64,000 nt of DNA from contig JAHREC010000030.1 of the NCBI GenBank assembly GCA_020081605.1, positions 558,001-622,000 of the forward strand, read 5' to 3'. Source of the DNA: Albifimbria verrucaria (lineage: Eukaryota > Ascomycota > Sordariomycetes > Hypocreales > Stachybotryaceae). Below are positions 25,082-34,795 of this stretch, in pieces (position 1 is the first letter of the stretch; every line of letters begins with the position of its first letter). The position numbers and the translations under genes are program-made. The notes under the pieces were generated by a model that was not told the DNA's origin, made no database searches, and saw only the letters and a program-made list of their open reading frames with translations.

Positions 25082-26174
25082 CTCGCTGTCGTTACTCGAA
25101 TATGGCCTTTCGAGATTTAGAGAATAAGAGGGTACTATTAGAGGATAACTGGCTACAGAACTGGAGGCCAAGACGCTGATATGACCTTCTATCATGCTTG
25201 TGATCTCAGAGCACTTCTGTCTACAACTTGTTTCACCCGTCGCTTGGCACCGACTTACCAACGCTTCATGTCTTTGTTGAAGGAAGGCGTATGTCCCACT
25301 ATTTATTGGAAAGAATCTCTAGTAACAGTAAGAGATTATGTGTGGAAATTGCCGAACTGCTATGCAGGAACCTAAGAGATTATCAAGGAATGGCAGCAAG
25401 GATCGAGCTAAGTACTGTTCACAGAATGACAGCTGGTGGATGTCTTGTACCAAAGTGGAAGCTCGAAGTACTTGAATAAGATCAGAATGACCTATTAGTT
25501 CTCAATAAATGAAACACTCTTGCTTGAATAGTTTGTACTTCCCTCGAGGGTAGGGCTGGAAAGCGATGTCCGAGATTGAGTCAGGTTCGTAAATGAAGCC
25601 CAGTGTTGACTTGAGCCCAACCCTTTATTTCAAGTACAGAGAACTCGCTCAGAATTATATGTAAAGTAAAGTTGACACGAATGAGCAGCCTGCGGGTTAA
25701 TACGCCAAGTGACGCTGATTTGAACTGTTCAGTGATCACACGAATGCTCAGTAAAGCAAAGGCCTTCGAACATATTCAAGTACATGGTTTGTTTAATAGC
25801 GTTAATCAACAAGAAACCTTTTTATAAAAATCTATTCCATAGCTTCAATGTGGATTCGAGCGATAAACTGGAGCTATTAGTATCTATCATCGTGGTTGCG
25901 AACATTGTTGTCGTGGATGCTGTAAAGTACACAGACCGACCTGTCGAATGCAATCTATATACACTTTCAATTTGGCCTCAAACTGCTCCAATCAGCTCTT
26001 ATTATTGCATAGCCACAAGTGACTTAGCAAATATGTGGCAAAGTACATGAGAGGCGACTTGACTCGCAATTAACAAGCACAACTCCAATGATGTTTTTCT
26101 GACATCTGCTGCGGTTTGGCAAATTTCGCCCGCGAGCTCTTCATTCTGGAAACAGTTCAATCGACAAATGAATT
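25082..26174. other. Intergenic, no supported gene
   Basis: AT-rich spacer. An open frame at 25228-25479 (plus) just downstream of copy B has no recognised content. Confidence 0.45.
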
Positions 26175-26264
26175 GGGGAGAAGGGGAGAAGGGGAGAAGG
26201 GAGAAGGGGAGAAGGGGAGAAGGGGAGAAGGGGAGAAGGGGAGAAGGGGAGAAGGGGAGAAGGG
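26175..26264 (+). repeat. G-rich 8-bp minisatellite (GGGGAGAA)n
   Basis: About eleven consecutive units of GGGGAGAA; one unit near 26199 has three G instead of four. The G tracts of four separated by GAA-type spacers would allow G-quadruplex formation on the plus strand. It lies directly upstream of the decayed kinase reading frame. Confidence 0.9.
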
Positions 26265-27240
26265 TTGAATCTCCTCTTTACAATTTTGACGTTCAAAATG
26301 CTGCCGAATTCGCCTTTCAGAATGGGTGATCCTTACCCGGGCCCAGAGCATGTGGTACCAGTAAGACGACCAAACAGACCAAGAGCTTCCCTGTCAAGGC
26401 TTTACCCAAAATTAGGTCAGGTACGGGAGGTACCAAATTTTCCACAGACGCTAAATCGACTCTAGGAGAGACTGGATGTTCGCGGTGTCGATGATGACCT
26501 AGAAAAGCTCCATGGTTTCCGTCCTAGTGGGTATTACCTTGCCTACCTCCAAGATGAACTTTACGATGGGTATTATCATATCAACCAAAAGCTCGACTGT
26601 AGGAGTTACGCGACCGCCTGGCTTTGTCGGGATCAGCACATGGAAAAACCGTCATATGCTGCCATAAAAGTTCTGGTAGCAAGCGAGGAGGAGAAGTGTC
26701 GCAAGTTGTCCGCCACGACTAGTTTCAAGGAAAGGTGTGCATGAGGTCAGCAATGGACACAGGCTGTGTTTTCCTTTGAAGCAGTTTACAAGCTGAAGCC
26801 CAAGCGGAACAAATATCTACCTTGTTTATCCTGTGCTTGGTCCGACGACATGAGAAGCAGCGGCTATACTCTAAGGCGAAGAGAACAACCCGGAGATCCT
26901 AAAACATGTAGTTGAGGCTCTGAATGCCCTGCATAGCCGTGGTAATCGTCATGGAGCTATCTTTATGAACTTAAGCATCCCTGTTGGCCTTGCTGATCAG
27001 GGTCCTAGACTTGCGCCCTTATAATAATCTTTCAAGTTTACAGGGACTTTACGGCTTAGGAGAGGAGCAGATACATGGACTTCCGGAGAGCTGGAAACAA
27101 CGTAGGTTCTCATGCGCAAGAATTTACATCCCATTCCAAAGATGTCTTATTCACCCAAATACCTCGTCTATCCGATTCAAGATGTTTTGCTGCATCCTTG
27201 GTTTCATTAGTCCCCTATTCTCGCGTCTTCTCTAGTAGCA
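26265..27240 (+). pseudogene. Decayed SRPK-like protein kinase
   Basis: From about 26463 a frame reads LDVRGVDDDLEKLHGF, then RPSGYYLAYLQDELYDG, YYHINQKLDCRSYATAWLC, RDQHMEKPSYAAIKVLV. This matches the start of fungal SRPK-type kinases (YxPGGYHPVxLGD, RYxVxxKLGxGxxSTVWLARD, VALKVL). The glycine loop is degraded (LDCRSYA instead of LGxGxxS), and the frame stops at about 26744. Further on, 26890-26990 encodes ILKHVVEALNALHSRG followed by NRHGAIFMNLS, where HGDxxPxN would be expected, so the catalytic Asp and Asn are lost. Stops, frame changes and missing catalytic residues argue for a true pseudogene. An upstream segment from 26290 may be its N-terminus. Confidence 0.65.
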
Positions 27241-28160
27241 GATAGTCTGCTTTTTGAACAATACTAGCAAGTTGCTCCAATTCATTATTTGAAAATGACG
27301 AAGCTTATACAGGACGAAGGTGCTCCCTCATTCTTGTATGCCTCTGTTAAAACGAGCACCAGCTTTAGAAGTAAGAGGTGGAACCCGTGATAATGATTGT
27401 ATTGGATCAAGATAATGTTGCATGGCGAAAGGAGAACAATTGTAGGAGCTTAGAAACCCTCTCCAAGAGTGTAAGCCGGTTATGAATTAGTCGCAGAAAT
27501 TGAGTGGGAAGTTCTTCGACTCGGAGTCTAAGTAACAATCTCGATGCTTTTAATTTATTTGTCTTGTTGAATTTCATTGCATATAGTAAGCAACTATGTG
27601 ACCCTCCATTTAATTCCGAGCACTCCTGTATCTGGGCCCAATAGTGAAGAGCCCGGGGATCTTTAGACCCGACTATGGATGATCAAGCCCGACTTCGTCG
27701 AGTTGTCTCCGTCACAATGCACGGAGAGAATCTGGCTAATGCCGAGACTAGGCTTCATATGGCAGAGTCCGGTGTTGGCTTGCATGAAATTGAGACCACC
27801 CTGTGCAAATATAGATCATCAGTCCTCTAGGACAAGGTAACCATGTGTGAATCTGCAAAGGCGGTATCAAAACGTACCAAACGCCTGTGTGAAACTTTAG
27901 CGATGCGCCAACCATTGGATTCGTATGTGCATGGAGAGGAGATTGAGTAAATCCCGAGCCGGGATATGAATCTTATGAATATTTGGTTACACAATATGAT
28001 CCTGAGTCTTGGTAAGCGGTGTACGCTTTCTCAATCCTTTATATAAAGCTGTAAGTTCGCTACGAGTTTAACTTTCCGTTCCCCATCACTCTCATCCTCA
28101 ACATAACTATCTGACAATAGCAAAACTCAGAAAGCTTGCTCTTGATAACATAAGAATACA
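27241..28160. other. Spacer with possible gene remnant and TATA-like site
   Basis: From about 27674 a plus-strand frame reads MDDQARLRRVVSVTMHGENL and on to a stop near 27830, then resumes with CESAKAVSKRTKRLCETLA. It looks like a degraded helical protein that I cannot assign. A TATATAAA element at 28040-28046 lies about 115 bases before the SDR start. Confidence 0.4.
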
Positions 28161-29068
28161 ATGGAAGAAATCATGCGCCAGCTCCCGCCTTCACCGGCGT
28201 TGGTTTCACAGAGACTGATGTCCACAATGTCACTGGGTCTCGCAAGCCAGAAGCTCTCCCTCTCCCTGATCCATTCGTTGCGGTGATCACGGGAGCTAGT
28301 CGAGGCATCGGGAAGGCAACTGCCGAGTCGTTTGCTAGAGCCGGTGCTACCGGCTTGATCTTGACATCGCGCACTTTGGCGTCGTTGGAGGAGACTAAGA
28401 GAAGCTGTTTAGCTGTTGCCAAGTCCCCCAACTTGAAAATTTCACTTGTTGAATACGATTCCGGCAACGAGGAACACACAGTCAACCTGAAAAACGTTGT
28501 CATCAATGAGCATGGTCGTCTTGATTTGCTTCTTAACAATGCTGGCTTCGTCTCCACTGATGCCTCCGCATGGTCTAAAATTGACCAAACCCGTAGTGAC
28601 CAGTTTCGCACTACAATGGATTGCAACTACTTTGGCCGGTTCCTCACTATGAAGCATCTCCTGCCGACCATTATTAGCACCAACGGAGCGAAGATAGTGA
28701 TTAACATCACTAGCATTGCGTCCCACCTTACGAATCAAGGTGCTGCTTGTTTCAACATATCAGAGTTCGCTTCAAATCGATTGACCGAGATCGCAGCAGC
28801 CCAGTATGCTGATCAAGGCGTAGTCTGCTACGCGGTTCATCCAGGCTTTGTGGCCACGAGCGTTGTTCCAGGTATGCCGGAAGATGCTCTCCACGTTGCT
28901 CCGGATGAACCAGGATTGTGTGGTTCTCTTTGTCTTTGGCTGGTCAAAAAGAGGCCTGAATGGTTGAGCGGAAGATATTTAAGCTCAGACTGGGATGTAG
29001 AAGAACTGGAGGCCAAGAAGGAAGATATTCTGGGACGGGACCTGCTCAAAGCTAGGATGATTGTATGA
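28161..29068 (+). CDS. Short-chain dehydrogenase/reductase lacking YxxxK, frameshifted near start
   Basis: A Rossmann fold is evident: VITGASRGIGKATAESFARA (cofactor TGxxxGxG), LLLNNAG, and a Ser in NITSIAS at the position of the catalytic Ser. The usual YxxxK is instead FNISE: Tyr is replaced by Phe and Lys by Glu, so redox catalysis is doubtful. The only plausible ATG, at 28161 (MEE...), is out of frame with the Rossmann segment. One A added at the run 28168-28170 gives MEENHAPAFTGVGF leading smoothly into PDPFVAVITG. Family length (about 300 aa) then fits. It has no introns and no biosynthetic neighbours. Confidence 0.75.
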
Positions 29069-29466
29069 ATGGTGGAAATAGCTGGAAAGAATGAGCCACT
29101 CTCATTAGTTACCATGTCGCTAATATATTTTTAAATCAGCGATAAGCGTAAATTCAATAATGCCCTGTCATACATGCATTTTTAGTGCTGCCTCCCGTCG
29201 ACAGCTCCTACGGGGCCTACCTGCCAGCAAGAAAGGGGCAATGCAATACTCTCCAGTCCCAGGCGGGTTCGGCTGTAAGCAACACACTTATTCAATAATA
29301 GAGCGCCTGGCCGAACTCTAAGTATTATTAGTTTCCCAAAGCATTTTCTACTGACTTCAATCATCAGGAAGCTTAAGGCGTTAAGAGCGGCTACTGTTAT
29401 TTAAGGTACCGAGTAGAAACTTAGGTCCAATATATGCACCTCTCGAATCCATAAATCCACGTTTAG
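29069..29466. other. Convergent spacer
   Basis: The spacer between the SDR 3' end and the 3' end of CorA-like copy 2 is AT-rich and has nothing coding. Confidence 0.5.
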
Positions 29467-31061
29467 TCAAGCGAAAGAGCCTCTGTATGTAGCGGGGCTT
29501 GCTTGCTGTGCCCCTCTTCTGCGTATATTCGCCATGATATCCTTCTCTATGCGCTCAATACTCTGCTCCAGATGCATGTCTTCCCTCCGTTGGCGTGCTT
29601 CGTACCAGGCCCAGTAGAACAGAAGTATGACTGTGGTTGGAATAGTAATAGCAAAATAGATCCATACCTTTTCGGATACTGGGCTTGCTTCTGCACAATG
29701 GTTAATATAAAGTGCCTCGAAGGATGGAAAGAATCTGTGCGTGGGGACACAAGAATAAAGAATTCACTAACCGCTCTCAAAGTTGAAGAAAGACATGCCA
29801 AACATAGTAGCAATGAATGTTCCGGGTAAGAATAGGACACCAATGAAGGAAAGAGTCTTCATTGCAACACTGTCTTTCTTTGCAGCGTAGGCTATACGTC
29901 GTTGTTCACCTGCAATCTCAATACTAAATCTGGTGTCTCGTTGAGACATAATATTGCTTAGCTGTTATCTTGTTAGCGACGTTCCTTCCGAAAAATTGTA
30001 AATAAGGAGCCAATAGAGGTGTTCAACTCATCGTCCATACCATTTCTCGCTGGATTCTCAATCTTTCTAGGGTTGTCTCCTTGTATGCCTCCAATCCTTT
30101 CAATTTGACCTTGTACAAGTGGAGCTTTGACTGCATATGTTTGTGAAGCTTTTCCACGAGTTTGCGTTCAGCTTTTACTGCAATGCTTAGTGCACCCTGA
30201 TCTGTGGCGAGCCATCTATTCCAAAAGCTATTCATTGCGATCTGAATTTCTTCCAAGATTGCTTTGTATGCTTGGGAGCTTTTAGTGAGAACTGTGGCAT
30301 GACACTCAACTAGATCTTTGCTCAAAGCATCAATATCAACCAAGTATTTGTCAGGATCAGAGTGGTGGTTCATATCCTTCTTCCGAGATAATTCATTTTC
30401 CAAACGGCGGAGCCAGTCACGAGCATCGCGCTGTTTCTGATCGTTGATGGAGGAAACATCGTCGGAGAAGAATATTAGGGGCAAAAGCATAGGATGAGAA
30501 ACATCACTGACGCATGCTTTTAGTTGAGTAATGGCCTGGCTGACATGAGATGTCGGCGTGCCTTTAACATATCCAGAGACAATCCTGGCCTTGAATGAAT
30601 AAGATAGGATCATTTCCCAGCCACGAGTTTTCCCTTGCTTACGGACATCGGCTTTGCGGTGAACGAGATCTGTGAAGGGCATTAGTATGAGGACTGAGCA
30701 AGCATTTGCCCTTTTTATGGATTGAAACCTCACATAAGTAAGGATCACCGTCATTGAGATCCAAAGAACTCCAGAAGATAGGGCCCACGGCGGAAGTCGT
30801 TTCGACGACCGATTTCGGGAGATGAAACGCATTGAACATCCGTCTATAGCTTTCAGAGGGCAAAGAAATTGTCATTGGCTTGAAAGTGTCAGGATGACTG
30901 GCATTCTGTTGTAGTCTGGTACGTGTGAGTCGTGAACCTCTGGCAGTACAGTAGATCACCCGGGAGGGGGCTATAACATATTCACTCACACTATGCGAAG
31001 TCCGCTGAGTCGCTCTGTCCCAGCCGACGTATTCGGCGCAAATGCACCCTGCGTGCGACAT
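29467..31061 (-). CDS. CorA-like membrane protein, copy 2 (GMS for GMN)
   Basis: The main exon (about 30041-30669) carries the CorA-type helical domain, ending KGLEAYKETTLERLRIQREM. After an intron it continues LSNIMSQRDTRFSIEIA, then SVAMKTLSFIGVLFLPGTFI-ATMFGMSFFNFES (first TM plus loop), and after another intron SPVSEKVWIYFAITIPTTVI, the second TM, ending RRRGAQQASPATYRGSFA at 29467. An intron at 30670-30733 (GTGAGG...CACAG) joins the N-terminal exon (from 31061, MSHAGCICAEY) to YLVHRKADV. GMN is replaced by GMS. There may be a further 5' exon near 31120-31200, encoding HALLPDEFDDFLQRS, whose phase does not match. The gene frame is otherwise intact. Confidence 0.65.
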
Positions 31062-31529
31062 GGCAATCAGCATACCCGTGGCTACGTAGGTAACTAGCTT
31101 GGTATCTGTGACTTACAGATCGCTGGAGAAAGTCATCGAATTCATCAGGAAGTAAGGCATGCTCTTTGCAGATGTCTTTTGTAGAGTCCTAAGATTGCTC
31201 AAATGTTGTCCGTTAGATCTCGGAGCCATTTATACGCGATTGGCGAGTTAGAAAGAACAACAGTAGGGAGATTGTACCGCATATTTCAGGATCTCGAGAT
31301 AGCTCGTCGACTCTGGGACTGTGCGAAAGTCACGAAGGAAACGGTCGAAAACATAGTCTTCCATATTGATTGCGGGTTGCGCGTATTGCCATGACTCCAG
31401 TCTTGATGCCTAGGGGTTGACTGCACTTTTTAAATTACGACGGAGGCAGCCAAAGCTGCACATTCAGCCCCTGCTGTCAAGAGCACGTGCAATGTAATGC
31501 AGTACAACGTCCATTTCTGGCTTGATCAA
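31062..31529. other. Spacer, possible 5' exon of CorA-like copy 2
   Basis: On the minus strand 31126-31197 could encode HALLPDEFDDFLQRS before a GTAAGT donor. The remainder shows nothing recognisable. Confidence 0.35.
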
Positions 31530-32956
31530 AATGGGGTTCCATTACGAATATCCCAGCCGAGATAATTTGGCAAATATTCACCCTATATAGTACCTATGGT
31601 GAAGCCGTTGCTGTTTCGCATGTGTCAACCACCTTTTGGCGTATCTGTAATGTGTTTAAGGTACCGATTTTCTGCGCTTACATTGACCATTATTTGGATG
31701 AAGATCTATTGCCAGACGCATTAGCTGTTCTGCATTTCCCAGAACTCGACCCTGATGTGACAACGGCTCAAAAATGATCAAGACCATAGACAGCCAACGC
31801 ACAGATGAGCGGTCGGTGCTTTTACCAACCCATTCGGATACAGCAAGTCGTCATGTTTGTACTCAATTGCACAGCAACTCTGGCTGTATATTGATGATGC
31901 GCTGATAACATCTTCTATCGAAGAATGGACTCCAGCTTATCATCTATTACCTCATTGGACGCACCTCGCCTTTATAGAGGATGCACTTTGCAATCCTTAT
32001 CACCAAGACAGCTGTCTAAACTAGAGACTCGAAACAGATGGTGTCTCTTGACACCCAAGCGCTGCAGTCTTCTTCAAGCATTCTTGTAATACGAGCTTTT
32101 ATGCAAAGTGTGCTGTTCCATGATTTGAGCTGCTTCATCTTCACTACTAAAGGTAAAAGGTCATATGTTATTCTCAGAAGAACAGATTTGGGATTCCGTT
32201 CCGCTGACCAAGTAATATATAGTGGCGTATTGGCAGTTGAGGCTGTCCATTGCACAGAGTTGGGACAGCGTGCCTCAGGAAAAATTAGGGTCCAATCTTT
32301 GTTGGACGAGGCATAGAATCATTTATTCGCGAGATTGCTGAACTCGAAGATCTGATTAAATGTATAGCAATTGCAAATCTTGTACCCGTGATGCGGTGAG
32401 GACGTATTACTTTACCAATTGGGCTGTTCCGGGTGCGATTCAGATTTCGCAATGTTCTTCACGCTTCCTTACTTGACATACTTACTGGATGTATTCCATT
32501 TACGCTGGCCTATACTTTTGCTTGTTTACTTTAGTTTGGAGTCCTAGGCATGGATATGCACGAGTGGCTGTTACGTGAATCATGGGCATGTTCGGCACAG
32601 TTTTGTCAGGGCCATTGTACATTCTAGTGTATCCGGAGCAGTTACAATACCAGTCCGATGGCCTCGATACAATGTGAGCATGGGCTGTAACAGCGGGACA
32701 TGGATCATGACCCTTGTTTGTGGACCATTTGTATCAGCCCAATTCCTTCGTGCGATCCGCTACCACATGGGGCCTATGGAGTTCACGATAACATTTTGTG
32801 AAGGCAACGCGCAAACTTCCCCGTATGACTCACTTGCATTCTATCTTACAACTGACCCGAAATGTGGACGCATTAGCTGACTCGTTGGATCAGCCCATTC
32901 AAAGTGGGTGGGAAACGGAATATATAGAGCAAAAAGGCCAATCTCGAAAGAGCAAT
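31530..32956 (+). pseudogene. Decayed F-box-like gene
   Basis: Segments in changing frames read as one protein: NIPAEIIWQIFTLYSTYGEA-VAVSHVSTTFWRIC (F-box-like LPxEIxxxIF... helix set) from about 31533, then AYIDHYLDEDLLPDALAVL to about 31776. A second frame gives YSIAQQLWLYIDDALITSSI and LLPHWTHLAFIEDALC to about 32020; a third gives KRCSLLQAFL (stop) YELLCKV near 32060-32110. The end reads DQPIQSGWETEYIEQKGQ to a stop at about 32956. The pieces resemble the large family of fungal F-box proteins with a central R-LLRAFLRYELLCK block. Several internal stops remain even if single-base undercalls are allowed, so I call it a pseudogene. The F-box assignment is moderate. Confidence 0.45.
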
Positions 32957-33007
32957 TAACAATTAGTTATTCAAGATTCAAAGGAACCCTCCTAATCTCA
33001 AACGAAA

Positions 33008-33799
33008 ATGTCCTCTTCTCAGACCAAGAAAACAATTTACATCATCGCCCCAGGTTCTTTTGCAAAGTCTGCTCTCTACTCCCAATTGAAGGGTGAAATT
33101 TTGTCAAAAGGATACGATGCCGAAGTAGTAGCGTTGCCTTCAGTTGACGAAGGCATTGGTAAGCCACCGGCAACTATGGAAGAAGATGCAGCACACATTC
33201 GACAAATTATCTTGAGTCATATGAACCATAAAACAAAACCAAAAGACGTTGTTCTCATCACGCATTCGTATAGTGGCATACCGGGCAATTGTGCCCTTAA
33301 AGGCCTTGGAAGTGCAGATCGGTTGGCACAAAACGAGGCGACTGCCGTCATCGCTTACGTTGCTATGGCTTCTTACCTCCCGATGGAAGCCGAGTCTATC
33401 AGAAGTATCTACGCGTCCTACGGCGTTGAGCTTCCCGAGCCGCTAAAGTCAGGAGTACCGGGTGGCTACATGCCGGTTAACCATAAAGTCATCGCAGGCG
33501 CCGTCTTCAATGACGTCTCTGACCCAAACTTGATCCAAGAACAAGCCCTTCACTTCGCAGCGCACAGTTCTGACAGCTTCGACGGCAAAGTCACGTATGA
33601 AGCATGGAAGACCATCCCGACATTGGCAATCGTTCCAGAAATGGACCTTCTTATGCCTCTGAACCTCCAGGACGGGATGATTCAGAGGGCAAATTTAGGT
33701 TGGGAGGTAAAAAGGTCTCTCATAAATGGGGCAGGGCATGGTCTCAATGTAACCAGAACCAGCGAAGTGGTTAAAGAGATCTTAGATTTTACAGCTTAG
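33008..33799 (+). CDS. Alpha/beta hydrolase, 263 aa, intact
   Basis: A single intact exon. The N-terminal strand is TIYIIAPGSF; the nucleophile elbow is ITHSYSGIPG, with Ser in HSYSG; an acid candidate is Asp in IVPEMDLLMP; and the catalytic His is in NGAGHGLNV. The triad order and spacing fit the AB-hydrolase-1-like fungal esterase or hydrolase group that usually carries HSYGG. No signal peptide, so cytosolic. A TATA-like TATATAGA lies near 32920, about 90 bases upstream. Substrate cannot be inferred. Confidence 0.85.
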   Translation: MSSSQTKKTIYIIAPGSFAKSALYSQLKGEILSKGYDAEVVALPSVDEGIGKPPATMEEDAAHIRQIILSHMNHKTKPKDVVLITHSYSGIPGNCALKGLGSADRLAQNEATAVIAYVAMASYLPMEAESIRSIYASYGVELPEPLKSGVPGGYMPVNHKVIAGAVFNDVSDPNLIQEQALHFAAHSSDSFDGKVTYEAWKTIPTLAIVPEMDLLMPLNLQDGMIQRANLGWEVKRSLINGAGHGLNVTRTSEVVKEILDFTA

Positions 33800-34795
33800 G
33801 GCCAACAGTATGTATGGAAGGGGCTTGTGGAGAGATTTTCTACCAATCTTTTGATAGGAGATTCCATTTCAACCATAGAGCGCACGGCTGCTGGCGTTGT
33901 TGTACAGCTCGACAACTCTAATGGCAACGCAAGTATAAGACAGATCAGTAAATTAGTGTATGAATAAGGTATGGCGACAGTTGAGAGGAATGTCAAAGTC
34001 CTTAAATAATGCGCAGCACAATAACAGGCGTATCTCACCAGCACACTCTCTAGCCAGAGTGTGAAACCAGCACAGGATATATTTCTTTGATATCACTTCG
34101 CCACAAATACGTAGTTATGCCGGGCAGGAAAATGTGCAATTGTAATCCTAGGCCGTGCTATCGGTGTGTGATCTCTGTCGCTTAATTTGAACAATAATTC
34201 CAAACTCGGCAAAGAAGAATTTGTGCCCCAGGGCCTTTGCATCGGTGCATTTTCGCATCCTAACCAGTACACTATGGGCTGGCACATTTCTCCTACCGCA
34301 ATTCAATATCGCCAAAACCGTGGCACTAGGTGCTATCACTAGTAGAAACCCCGAGGAGCGATATCCTACAGCCAACACCATGTATTTCAGATGTGCACTA
34401 TTGTCTCACTACTAAGAGACAAGCTGAGGAGTTGTATGCACGAAGGTATCTCCCGGTGCGTCCCATCGACGCAAGCCACTCAGCACCACTTTGTCCAAAA
34501 CAAGTGAGCACTGCAACCTAAAGCCCGGGTTCATACAAACGCGGACGAATAAAAGAGGACCATTTCTTCAAGTTGCAAGGAACCAAATTCCGGCTATTAC
34601 TAAATAGGCATATCAGTTGCTTGATCATGCATACGTACGGAGTGTTGTCTTTATGGCGTCAGCTCAGAAGCTTCGGTCGAGGAGGCTCAAGTCGGATTTA
34701 AGAAGCCCGCATTATAAATTTGGAAGGCTGTACCATTGGGGAAGTACAAGCGTCAAACTGCATTCATTTCCATTGTCCTGCTTATAGGTCCAGGT
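33800..34795. other. Intergenic, no supported gene
   Basis: The spacer includes short minus-strand open frames near 34093-34381 without recognisable content. Confidence 0.45.
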
